Assembly: GCF_002878395.1 (NCBI RefSeq)
Contig: NW_025892588.1
Location: 57,066 to 121,065, forward strand
Direction of reading: 5' to 3'
Length of the DNA: 64,000 nt
DNA from: Capsicum annuum
Taxonomy: Eukaryota > Streptophyta > Magnoliopsida > Solanales > Solanaceae
Shown here: in pieces, positions 11,527-21,284 of the stretch
Position numbering within the stretch: the first letter of the stretch is position 1
Layout: each line of letters starts with the position of its first letter
Made by a program: the position numbers and the translations under genes
The notes under the pieces: generated by a model
What the model was told of the DNA's origin: nothing
Databases searched by the model: none
What the model saw: the letters and a program-made list of their open reading frames with translations, nothing else

Positions 11527-11850
11527 AAGTATCTAGTGCCCCTCGAACTATGACCAAAGTTGCTACGACACACACCAACTTCAAAGGGATCCTATCAAAC
11601 CCCCCCCCCCCTCACGAACTCAATTTTAGCATATTCTTATCACCCTTTTATGCTGACGTGGCACCTTTATTACATAATAAAGGGTCCACATCAAAAGTTA
11701 CGTGTCAGCTAAAAAGGTTGACATAAGGTACCACATCAGCATAAAAGGATGCCAAAAATACGCTAAAATATAGTTCAGGCGGATAATAGGGCCCCGTGAA
11801 GTTGGAGTGTCTCGTAGCAAATTAGGTCATAGTGGGTACTAGATGCTTTA
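11527..11850. mobile_element. Fold-back MITE family 1, copy A
   Basis: The ends are inverted repeats of roughly 80 bases: it starts AAGTATCTAGTGCCC...ACTATGACC and ends GGTCATAGTGGGTACTAGATGCTT. Inside are a second inverted pair (GTTCAATTTTAGC-like against GCTAAAATATAGTT-like) and CAGCATAAAAGG segments. A run of 12 C lies in the left arm. It shares structure and sequence with copies at 18155, 46860 and 48140. No coding sequence is present. Confidence 0.75.
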
Positions 11851-12299
11851 CTCTTTATTTATTATCATGTAATAATTTGTTTTTTGCTAATATCACTAGT
11901 TAATTTAGTCATTGTAAAAGAAAAGAACTTTTTTTATGACTAGAACTTGGTAACTGTTTAATAACTATTCAGCAGTATGTTTTACGTAGACAATCTAGAC
12001 AAGCATTGAATATGAATAAATATTTTGTTCATAAGTTAGTTCATTTAAGTTAATAAATACTGTTTCATATTTATTTTTGTAATAGTGTCTATGAATATAA
12101 TTATGAACACATTAAATATGTGACCTAAAATACAATATTATTAGTAAATAGAGTTACTAGAAGAAAACAACAAAACAAAATAAAGTTACTTATAATGAAA
12201 TAAATAAATTTAATTTTTTTGGATGGGAGATACTTTGAAGAAGCCAGGAACAAAGCTGAAAGATTTATTGAAAGTTGAAAATGGTGGCCAGCTAACAAT
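11851..12299. other. AT-rich sequence, no gene recognised
   Basis: Low-complexity AT-rich DNA with no coding frame and no repeat that I can place. Confidence 0.4.
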
Positions 12300-12598
12300 A
12301 TTTAAAAATTTATACAAAGTATTTAGCTTCTTGATATTTCAATTATTTCATAAAAAATTTGATTCCACGTAAACCTTATTTTACTAGGATTTATACAATC
12401 GATACCTTAAAATTCGTGTGCAATGGCAACAAGGAGAGCAAACGTCTACTTTTCATTTTATTTTTATTGTAATTTAATGACGGTGTTGGACATTAGCTGC
12501 CCAACTTCGGCCCAAACATTCCATTTACCAACTCTATGAGTAACAATTAGAACAAATGTGCTCACATTTAGCAAGCTTAAACTAAAGTATCGAAATTG
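12300..12598 (-). pseudogene. 3' flank of a Bs2-type gene, left of fold-back element
   Basis: This matches 56187-56445, the region inside or downstream of the minus-strand CNL at 56-59 kb (shared AAATTTATACAAA, CTTCTTGATATTTCAATT, TTGGACATTAGC, AAGCTTAAACTAAAGTA). The match stops at 12598 and resumes at about 16325, so these bases and the 16.3 kb flank were contiguous before the fold-back element inserted. It belongs to the pseudogene at 16536-18074. Confidence 0.7.
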
Positions 12599-15500
12599 AA
12601 ATTTCATCCATGATTACTTAACTTTGTATCTGTTACCCAAAAGTCAATTTTCTTTTATTCATTTCATCCATGGTCACTTAACTTTGTATCTATTACCCAA
12701 AAGTCATTTTCTTTCATTCATTTCATCCATGGTCATTAAACTTTACTCCGACCATCACAAAAGTCACTATGACCGGATTTTACAATAATTCCATCAGAAA
12801 AATAATGTGACAACCTTAAGTAATTCTTATTTTAAGTGAATATATAATGTATTACTCATAATTTGACCTTTTTTATATGTGCACAACCCAATTTTCCTTA
12901 TGGATTATTTAATGAAAGAATACCAATTTCTTAATAGATTAGATTACCTAATGAAGACTATTTACATAAAAAAATTTGGTTGATATTCTTATGAAATATT
13001 TCATAATATTCCATTCATCTGTCAAAAAGATGCATCGAAAAAGAGTGATAAACAAGATAATGTCACGACCCAAACTGGGGCCTTGGCTGTGACGAGCATT
13101 CCCGAACCATGAAGGCCCGGGACGCCCTCTGTCTATCTGGTAATCATGCACAACATTCATATAATAAAAGATAATTCGGAAATAGAAATCTAATACGGAA
13201 ACATGGTCAGTCTGAATGTGATCAGAATACTGAAAACTGAAATCCAAAATATATCTGGATAATAATAACGTCTGACTCAGTCTGCGAAATGTCTACTATG
13301 AACTAAAAAAAACTGTTTGGAAACTGGAACAAGGCCCCCAGTAGACCAAAACATGACTAAAGAAAAATATTTGAAAGTAAACAGGCCTTCTGAAATATAG
13401 AAGGCTCACCCCTGCACAATCTACTCTGCGATCTGAAATATCTACTATTTATCTGGACCCCTAGACTGTGTCTCAAAACCTGGAAGGAGGGGGGTCAGCA
13501 GAAATGTACTGGCACGTGAAGCAATCTAAAATAAAGTATTTGAACATATATATAATAGATGAGAGAAATTTTCATCAACACATCACGTATAAAATAGCTT
13601 CTGAAAACACATGGGCATCATTCGAAAATCATAATACATTCTTGTCAAAATAATTTCTTATCTTTGTATTACTTCTGAGTTAGGTAGCACTCCCCTACAA
13701 GTCTAATATTCCACGGGCTATATGGAATCCGACATTGACTCGGCGGGGAAGCCCCCAACCCAAGTGTGCCGCAAGGGTTGGAGTGTCTAAGTCTGATACG
13801 CCACACGGCACTTAAGCCAGCGTATAATAATATACCCGGATCGGCAAATCATGATTTTGGGCAATGAGTTGTCTAAACTCACGCCTACTTCGGGGACCAC
13901 CTAACATCTCTTTATGCCCAATTTTTAACCTTTTCTGAACATGTATCATTCTGAAATTTTTAAATCATGAAAGTCTGATAAAATCTGATTTCTGAACTAG
14001 TCTGTGTCTGTTATGGCATTTGTCTGAGTTGGTATCGTCATACCAAGACTTGCAAGTCCTGTTTCTGAGCCATAATGTCATAAGCATGATCTTTCATAAA
14101 AATATAGTTTCAGACCACCCAAACATGTAATTTGCATAAAAGATTTCATGTTCCGAAACTCAAGTCAAAACCATACAAAAACTTCCATCAAACATATAGT
14201 GGTCATGTACTTTTGGCAAAACTATGCACTCTTTCATTATATGTATATTCAACATTTACATCCCTCTCTTTCGTGTTCAAAATCGTATTCCAAACATAGC
14301 AAAGTCAAAGCATTTCCTATCATGATTTTTCAAGACGTATTTCAAAACAATCTATAGCATGTGAAACATGAGAAAATTACATCAAGAGAGGGATTTCATG
14401 TAAATTGTTCTCTCAATTCATATTTCAAGACAAAACACATATATACATATACATATAATTTTCAAGTCACTTTGGGGGAAAGCCAAAAAGCCCAAACAAT
14501 ATCATTAATGCTTCTAAAACATGAATGTGTACATGAATTCAAAAACCCCTTTCTTAAAACATGATTTCTATGCCCATGAGAATTTAGGAAAACTCCGCGT
14601 ACCTCTATTTAAGAAATTTAGGGATGATTCTTGAAGCTTACGATGTAGGGATTCCAAATCTCCAATTATCTTCCAAAACCCACAGTTGAATCTTGAGTTC
14701 TTTGGGATTTTTGTTTGAAACCCTAAGGGGTGTTCTTGAGAGAAAATTTGAGAAAAGGATTATATTTTGATGAATTGGAAGCTAAATCTGGTGGTATAGA
14801 CGAAATTTGGGTGATATTAAATGACTAAAATGCCCCTAAGAAAACAAACAAAGTCGAAACTGTCCCTCAATTGACAAGCTGACAGGCTGAAGTAAAACGG
14901 GTATAACTCTTTACTCAGATGTTGGATTTGGATGAAACCAGTTTAATTGGAAAGAAGACTCAAAGATCTTTCATTTGATAGGTAGCATCTCTCCCAATTA
15001 ATTATATTCAGAGAGTTATGATCATTTGAAGTTGACCCTGAAATGCTGAAAACTGCGCAACAGGCTATGCGTTTTGCTACTGTTTTGAAATCCAAACGCA
15101 GCCTTATACGTTCCAAAAATTTCCGAAACTTATCCGAGATGTACTATTGGCTTGTCTGATCATAACTCAACTTGAAAATTTAAAAACGGAGTTCGGAAAG
15201 GTCATGAAAAATTCGTCAAAGATTGGGTACTCAGAATGTGACTTAAGTCTTGATTTAACACTTAGAAAAATTTTGTCTTTGACTCTATATACATGCTACT
15301 AAGAGATAACACATCTACGACTTTCGCGGGGTCATTACAACGACAATTAAATTTTCTAGTTCAAAAATACGGGGTGTTACAGATAAATTTTTCAAAATAC
15401 ATAAAATAGAAATACATGAATGATATTATTTAAAAAAAAATATTATTTTAATTCTTTGAAGATAAATCAACATGCTAAAGATAGTTTTAAAATATTTTTT

Positions 15501-16317
15501 TTTAATTGTGTCATTGTATAAGTATTGTCAAAATTTGTACAAATACTGTTATATTAACGTACAATTTTGTTAATAAAAGTTATAAAATATAAGTACTTTA
15601 ATAGATAAAGAAATTATAGGATATCTAATTTTTATATTTATCAATTAAATTAATTAAACAATATGTAATTTATCATAAATTGAATATTATAATAAAAACT
15701 TTTAAGAGAATTAATCGATTAGTCAAACAATTAAAAATATAAAGACAAACTCAATAAATAGACAAGTTTATCATATTATTATGATATACCGAATGCAAAG
15801 ACTTAAGTGGCAAGAAAAAGAATGTATGAAAAAAATAATTTTATCAACTACATGTCACAATTTTTGAGGGAGAAAAATAATTTTATCAATTACATACCAT
15901 AATATTAGTGGAAAAAAGAATTTACCAATATCAACCAAATTTTTTTTATGAAAATAGTCTTCATTAGGTAATCTAATCTATTAAGAAATTGATATTCTTT
16001 CATTAAATAATCCATAAAAAAAATTGGGTTGTATATATAAAAAAGGTCAAGATATGAGTAATATATTATATATTCACTTAAGTTAAAATTAAGAACTAAT
16101 TAAGGTTGCCACATCATTTTTTCGATGAAATTATTGTAAAATTCATAGTGACTTTTGTGATGGTCGGAGTAAAGCTAAATGACTATGGATGAAGTGAATA
16201 AAAGAAAAGTGACTTTTGGGTAATAGATACAAAGTTAAGTGACCATGAAAGAAATGAATGAAAGAAAAATGACTTTTGGGTAATAAATAGAAAGTTAAGT
16301 GACCATGGATGAAATTT
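12599..16317. mobile_element. Large fold-back element with about 390-bp inverted arms
   Basis: Left arm 12599-12986 and right arm 15927-16317 are inverted copies of each other. Each outer arm contains about three tandem units of about 60 bases sharing TTTCATCCATGGTCA and TACCCAAAAGTCA. The inside is AT-rich with no coding frame and was later hit by solo LTR C. The uninterrupted target can be seen at about 56430-56450, which fixes the element borders to within a few bases. No clear target duplication is visible. It may be a non-autonomous MULE or a fold-back transposon; the superfamily is not proved. Confidence 0.75.
13061..15381 (-). mobile_element. Solo LTR C of a Ty3/gypsy chromovirus, 2.32 kb
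   Basis: It starts TGTCACGACCC, ends GGGGTGTTACA and is flanked by the exact duplication GATAA (13056-13060 and 15382-15386). It is the same LTR family as A, B and the LTRs at 26152 and 59642, read on the minus strand. It sits inside the fold-back element and is therefore younger than it. No internal domain is present. Confidence 0.87.
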
Positions 16318-16535
16318 ACTCCTCAAAAATATATTTAAGGGGCCATTTTGAACTACCCTCAAATATAAGGGATATTCTTGTTAATTTCTCTTATACTTTA
16401 AGTAGGATTTCAAACAAATTTTGTCAAAGTTACTTTTGTGAAAGAATATGGGGCAAAGCTAAATAACTTTTGTGTACGACTTGACTTGTGGAAATGAGAA
16501 ATAGGGTGTGACCTTGATAAATACTATATACTTAG
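16318..16535 (-). other. 3' flank/intron of the Bs2-type pseudogene
   Basis: This stretch matches 56447-56654, the intron and flank after the CNL at 56-59 kb (shared TATTTAAGGGGCCATTTTGA, GGATATTCTTGTTAATTTC and ATATGGGGCAAAGCTAAATA). It continues the sequence interrupted at 12598. Confidence 0.65.
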
Positions 16536-18074
16536 ATGGATCGGAGATACGAACATCCACGGGGTTGTTTCCGATGTCTTCTTGTTCTTTTTGAATTCGT
16601 GCAGCAGATTCCCCAAGTCCGGGAAGACACCAATTTAACTCAATCAATTGTAGTGAGTGGATTTCTGCAAACTCAATGGGTATCTTATCTAAATAATAGC
16701 AACATCTAAGCACAAGGCGCTCAAGGACAGGATAATTGTCATCTGTGGCTTTCCAGTACTTGAGATCATTATGTTCAATTAACAAAAGCTTCAATTGATT
16801 AAATCCCATAACCGTTGGACGCCATTCTTCGCCATCACAAGCACGATACATCAGTTTCAGCACCTCAAGGTTAGGCAATTCCGCTATGATGTCCAAGTAC
16901 GACCAACTTAGATAAGTTTTGTCCAACTTCAGCTTCTTGAGCGTTGCTGGAAAAGCTTTTGCACTTGCTGGCCAAAATCCTCCAAAACGATATGTAAGAC
17001 TCAATGTTTCAAGTTGCTGCAGATGGACAAGACTGTTGAGAGGCCCATCAGAAGAGTCAATCTGATATTCACTGAGTCCTAATTCTTTGACATTCTGAAT
17101 CCTCATAATAAACTCCTTTGTGCAACAACAAGGAGACATGTAAGAAATAGTTTGTATGTTTGAAAAGCCCATGTGACTCCCTTTGTCAGCAGATACGCTT
17201 GGGGGATTTGGCAGATAAAATTTGGGCAGTTTGAGATGCCTTAATTGCATTAGTCCCAAAATTTCCTCAGGAAAAGTTATTGTCCATAGCATAGGCCCTT
17301 GAACAATGAATGTATGCAGATTCCATAACCTGCAAATTTCTGGAGGTATGTCTAAATACTCACGGAAATCGGGAAATGATCCATCTTTATGTTTCTCAAC
17401 TCCAAGACTTTGAGTAATTTGAAATGAATAAGCTTTGATTTGCGAAAAAGATGTGATGTACAGGGGTAAGAAGAGAAAATAGAACGGGTTCGATTGAAAA
17501 GATCGTTGTTGTCATGATCTCTCAACTGAGGATGTACAGGGGTAAGAAGAGCCCTATAAAGACCATAGCGACAATAATCAATTTTATCGACGTTTAAAGG
17601 GCAGCATTTTATGCATCGTGAGATATCGACGTTCTGAATCTGATACGCCAAGCACAATGTCATTCATGATAAAAATGTTCTCCCTTTGAATTTCTCTCAC
17701 GCACAAGTCATATAATTTTTGTTCTATCTAAACTTTTCTTGCTGACAAGGACTAGACATCTATCGACAAACTCTTGCAAACACTTCTCAGCCTCTCCTTC
17801 CAAATCATTTTCCAACTTCAGGAACCCCTCAGCCATCCATAACCTCATCAAATTCTTCACTGATATCTCACTGTCCTCTGGAAAAGTTCCGAAATGCAGT
17901 AGACAAGTCTTTAGGTCGCCAGTCAAGTGATTGTAACTCAACCCAAGCACACGTGAACATTGTTCGTCAAGGTCATTTGTGAGAAATGACTTGACATCTT
18001 CAGCTACACTTTCCTAATCTTCTATTGCCCTTTTAGATTTGAGAAGTCCAGCAACCAAGACAATAGTTAGTGGT
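16536..18074 (-). pseudogene. Bs2-type CNL pseudogene, truncated in the NB-ARC
   Basis: On the minus strand, from high to low coordinate: the GLPL-adjacent LTIVLVAGLLKSK, LGLSYNHLTGDLKTCLLHFG (RNBS-D), WMAEGFLKLEND, then the LRR to SAARIQKEQEDIGNN and VDVRISDP. CC, P-loop and kinase-2 are absent because the copy is cut at 18074. A deletion of about 25 bases near 17720 removes the VHD (MHD-type) switch motif and shifts the frame; another near 17360 removes part of an LRR. The splice donor found in paralogues (GT) reads CT here at 16534-16535. It cannot make a receptor. Confidence 0.85.
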
Positions 18075-18101
18075 AACCCCCAAATTATGGCCAAAGTTGT
18101 T

Positions 18102-18420
18102 TTAAGAATATAAGATTAAAGGATATTTTTGTACATTGACATAACTATAATTTATAACCCCCAAATTATGGCCAAAGTTGTTACGACACACTCCAACTTC
18201 ACAGGAGTCCTATTACCTCTATGAACTCAATTTTAGCATATTTTTGTCACCTTTTTATGCTGACATGGCACCTTTATTACATATCACGTAAGAAGTGACA
18301 CGTCAGCTAAAAAGGTTGACAAAAATACGCTAAAATTTATTTGAGGGGTAAGAGGATTCCCGTGAAGTTGGAGTGTGTTGTGGCAAATTTGGTCATAATC
18401 CAAGAGGGTACTAAATGCTT
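18102..18420. mobile_element. MITE family 1, copy B, with duplicated left end
   Basis: The MITE proper runs about 18155-18420 and ends GGTACTAAATGCTT, like the other copies. Bases 18102-18154 match the flank left of MITE copy C (46782-46860). A perfect 28-bp stretch of the MITE left end (18155-18182) is also present at 18074-18101, exactly at the receptor deletion junction. The MITE lies at the same place relative to the receptor 5' flank as copy C, so the insertion predates the gene duplication. Confidence 0.7.
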
Positions 18421-18830
18421 TACTTGATCCAAATGTCTAATTTATCTTCTTAAACTTCGCATTAAGTCAAATAGATCATTCTTTTTAGCGTAATTTCTTT
18501 CTCCGAGATCGTCGGTAACATCCTTAACAAAAAAATTACAGGGTGGCAGTATGTATGCTAAGTTGTTGAGGTTGATCATCAAATAGTCACTCAACTAACA
18601 GTTATTAACAATCTTTCAATGATAGTTGGGAAGAAGCAACTGATCACTCCAACAAAATACTATGAGAAAAGAACATAAAAAAACACAAATATGAATATAG
18701 AAAAAAAAAAAAAAAAAGGTGGAAAACACAAAAGATATGCTAGCAAGTAATCAAGAGGAAATTGGCATACCTCTCTGAGTGTCTAACAAATTGGCATACC
18801 TCTCTCAGTTATTGTTAAATGATATTTTAG
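18421..18830 (-). pseudogene. 5' flank of the truncated Bs2-type pseudogene
   Basis: This matches 47171-47470 upstream of the CNL at 44-46 kb: TCCGAGATC-TCGGTAACATCC, AAAAATTACAGGGTGGCAG, TGTTGAGGTTGAT, the CAACTGATCACT block and the GGCATACCTCTCTGAGTG end. It gives the promoter-side sequence of the copy whose CC and N-terminal NB-ARC were deleted. ACCTCTCTGAGTG is duplicated within 18768-18810. Confidence 0.65.
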
Positions 18831-19198
18831 TACATTTGACATAACTTTAATTAAAAACTAAAAAATTTAAAAGTTTTTAAATTTTGTTAAACTCCGCGCT
18901 AACTCAAAATAGATCATTTTTTTCAAAACGAAAGATTATTATGTTAGTGATTAATAATAAAATAGGAATGCAAAATTGGAGAAAGTTCGAAAAAGTCCCT
19001 TGTAGTTTGCAGAAAGGCCGAAGCTTGCCCCGCTAGAAGTTTGGCTCACTAAGTTTCGCCCCATACTAGAAATTTGGCTCTCTATGTTATCATCGTTACA
19101 ATATGTGCTAAATTCTATATTTTTATAAGCACGTAAACTTGGCGCATGACTACACCGCCGCAGAGACACAACTCAAAATATCCCCAAGAAAAAATAGG
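18831..19198. other. No gene recognised
   Basis: Unclassified sequence with short chance frames. I see no domain and no clear second copy in the window. Confidence 0.4.
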
Positions 19199-19345
19199 AG
19201 GTGACGGGTTCAAGCCGTGAAAATAATTTCAATAGCAAATGTAGGTGTAAGACAGTGTATAATAGTCCCTTGTGGTTCAATCTTTTTCCAAACCTCACAC
19301 ATAGCGGAAGTTTTAATGCACAGGAGTGCCCTATGCTTATAAAAG
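19199..19345 (+). mobile_element. Au-like SINE remnant
   Basis: GGTGACGGGTTCAAGCC resembles the B box of a tRNA-derived SINE (GGTTCGANNCC) and is followed by AATAGTCCCTTGTGGT, ACCTCACACATAGCGG and TGCACAGGAGTGCCC. This order matches the widespread Au-type SINE of angiosperms as I recall it. The 5' A box is eroded and no target duplication was identified. Confidence 0.55.
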
Positions 19346-19554
19346 TTTTCTCTAACAATGAATCTTGAATGTTCACTTAACAATTTTTTTTCATAAATGG
19401 CTTAAGTTTTTCAAAACTCAAGTGGAAGCCTCGAAAACATAATGAATTATGCATAAACAGCCCTTTCACTTAGTACTAGCTGGCATCTATGTCCTCCAAC
19501 TTTGGGCATGAACAAATAAACACACGCATCCTACATGGAAAATCTCACGTTTTA

Positions 19555-19782
19555 TCCACTCTAACACCCCCCCCCCCCCTCACGCCCAGGCCCAACTGGC
19601 ACTGGCGCGTGGATCGGGAGCCCAAAACGGGGATGGACCTAGCTTTGATACCATGTCAAGAATGGACCTTGGGTCTAACTCAACCTCAAAAGCTAGCTCA
19701 AGAGGTGAGGATTACCCAACTCCATATAAGCAAACCACTAGTTCATTCCCCAATCAATGTGGGACTTTTACCCACTCTAACA
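19555..19782 (-). mobile_element. TRIM-type miniature LTR element
   Basis: A 129-bp TG...CA unit (19654-19782, LTR read on the minus strand from TGTTAGAGTGGG to TTGACA) is followed at once by the primer-binding site TGGTATCAAAGC, which fits initiator tRNA-Met as in many plant LTR elements. The internal part is only about 87 bases and ends in a run of G on that strand, a plausible polypurine tract, then TGTTAGAGTGG, the first bases of a truncated second LTR at about 19555-19566. There is no coding capacity. It is non-autonomous. Confidence 0.7.
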
Positions 19783-20049
19783 GTTTGCCATGTAAGAAGT
19801 GTGTGTCCTCTTGTTCAACTTTATACAAGTTTAAGTGTCTACTTACTTATGCACACTCAAAGTTGAACGACATAAATGCCAACTGAGGCCATGTAAAGGA
19901 GCATATTTATGTATTATGCATTTAATTACACAAGGAAGCTATAAACAATCGTGGGATGTTTGTTCTGGAACATAATGCTATACACATCTTAGTATGACCA
20001 ACTTAGAAACGGAGGAACTGAATGAACTCAAAATAATTTATTTTTTTTT

Positions 20050-20270
20050 TACATTCCATGTTTCAAGTTGATGCAGATTCTCAAAAACTTTCAACTCAGC
20101 TATGATGTCCAAGTACAACCAACTTAGATTAGTTGCAAGCAACTTTAACATGTTGAGTGTTGCTGGAAAAACATTTGCACATGGAATGGTCAAATCAGAA
20201 AAAAATAACTTCAGACTCAATGTTTCAAGTTGCTTCAGATGGACAAGTTTGTTATGTATGCCAATATTCT
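20050..20270 (-). pseudogene. LRR fragment of a Bs2-type CNL
   Basis: Minus-strand translation gives NKLVHLKQLETLSLKLF, FPATLNMLKLLATNLSW and LYLDIIAEL, which match the LRR of the CNLs at 16.5, 52.7 and 57 kb. Nothing N-terminal or C-terminal to this is attached. Probably part of the same ancient locus as the 5' flank at 20540-20880. Confidence 0.75.
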
Positions 20271-20307
20271 TGTTAATCACTGTCAGAGAGCGGCTAAGGA
20301 GTTGCAC

Positions 20308-20425
20308 TGCATTCTGCAGTGGTGATGCCATGCTAAATAGTGTCAATAAATGGACCTTGGGCCTAATGCATTCTGCAGTGGTGATGCCGGTGCTAAATAG
20401 TGTCAACAAGTGGACTTTGGGCCTA
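20308..20425 (+). repeat. 59-bp tandem duplication across a solo-LTR border
   Basis: Two adjacent copies (20308-20366 and 20367-20425) share GCATTCTGCAGTGGTGATGC, GCTAAATAGTGTCAA and TGGACTTTGGGCCTAA-like sequence. The unit contains the left target site and the first bases of the 130-bp LTR at 20401, so the duplication happened after the LTR inserted. Confidence 0.75.
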
Positions 20426-20530
20426 ACTCAACCTCAAAAGCTAGCTCAAGAGGTGAGGATTACCCAAGCCCATATAAGCAAACCACTAGTCCATTCCCCA
20501 ACCAATGTGGGACTTTTACCCACTCTAACA
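20401..20530 (-). mobile_element. Solo LTR of the TRIM element, 130 bp
   Basis: The TGTCAA...CTCTAACA unit is nearly the same as the LTR at 19654-19782 but has no primer-binding site next to it. It is flanked by an exact 5-bp duplication AATAG (20396-20400 and 20531-20535), so it is a solo LTR from an independent insertion. Confidence 0.75.
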
Positions 20531-20539
20531 AATAGTTCC

Positions 20540-20880
20540 TTACTTACAGGGCAGAGCCAGCCTTAATGCTACGTATTCGGCAAAACTCAGTAGCTTTATC
20601 TTATTTAGTGTGTGAAAATATGACTCCCAATAAACAAAATGATTACGGTTCAGAACCCATAGACTAAAACTTCTGGCTCCGCCTTGCTTACTTAGTAATG
20701 TTTTCTTAGGATGATGTTTGGATCTATCCTAAATACATACTTGTACTATATATCTATGTTGCTGGAACTCTTTAAAAGGTTGTCACACCCATGTCTAATC
20801 CTCAAAAAATACATTACTTTTGAAGGATCTGACACGCAACTTTGAATAGTTTGTAGATGAAAATTATTTGGATGAGAGTT
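20540..20880 (-). pseudogene. Bs2-type 5' leader remnant with a nested palindromic MITE
   Basis: Bases 20540-20700 match 46090-46200 upstream of the CNL at 44-46 kb (ACTCAGTAGCTTTA, a CCGCTTGCTTACTTAG-like end). Bases about 20757-20860 match the palindromic element at 46203-46322 (CTGGAACTCTTT, CACCC-TGTC, CTTTTGAAGGATC). This is therefore the leader/intron region of a receptor copy that is otherwise lost. Confidence 0.5.
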
Positions 20881-21284
20881 GGTAGGTAAGAAGTCGACGA
20901 AACAGCGTTGCGTTATCGCCTATTTGACCAAGCTTCTAAAAATTCAAAACAATTTATTTTTCTAAAATAAGATGCTTGCTTTTGGAGAGTTTAGTTTTTT
21001 GGTCTAACTTTATGATTCTTCAAATTTGTTAATCTGGAATCCGTACAGATATTTAGGGAACTCCCTCGAACGATGAATATTTGCAGATTCGAGCTCGTAA
21101 ATTTATTTTTAGGTAGCTCTTTCAATCAACATATTAAGTAAGAGAACTATATTCGTGCCTCCCAAAACGAAATCTGTGTCCTTGGAATTTCAGTCATAGG
21201 TTAAGGGACCTCATGCCTTTTCATTAAATTCTTCTTTGGAATATCATTGAGTTGATCACAAAGAATATACCGTCAAACATATAC
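20881..21284. other. No gene recognised
   Basis: Unclassified sequence before the duplicated block. No domain or repeat identified. Confidence 0.35.

Noticed and set aside
11602..11613. Poly-C runs here and at 19567 and 23812 as possible regulatory G-quadruplexes
   Set aside because: They lie in a MITE, at a TRIM polypurine tract and in a receptor relic, and are simple homopolymers without spaced runs.
12948..13247. Minus-strand frame of 99 codons
   Set aside because: It crosses the border between the fold-back element and solo LTR C, so it cannot be an old gene.
16459..16535. Extension of the CNL pseudogene to a stop at 16459
   Set aside because: Paralogues have a splice donor at this point; the extension is intron read through a mutated donor.
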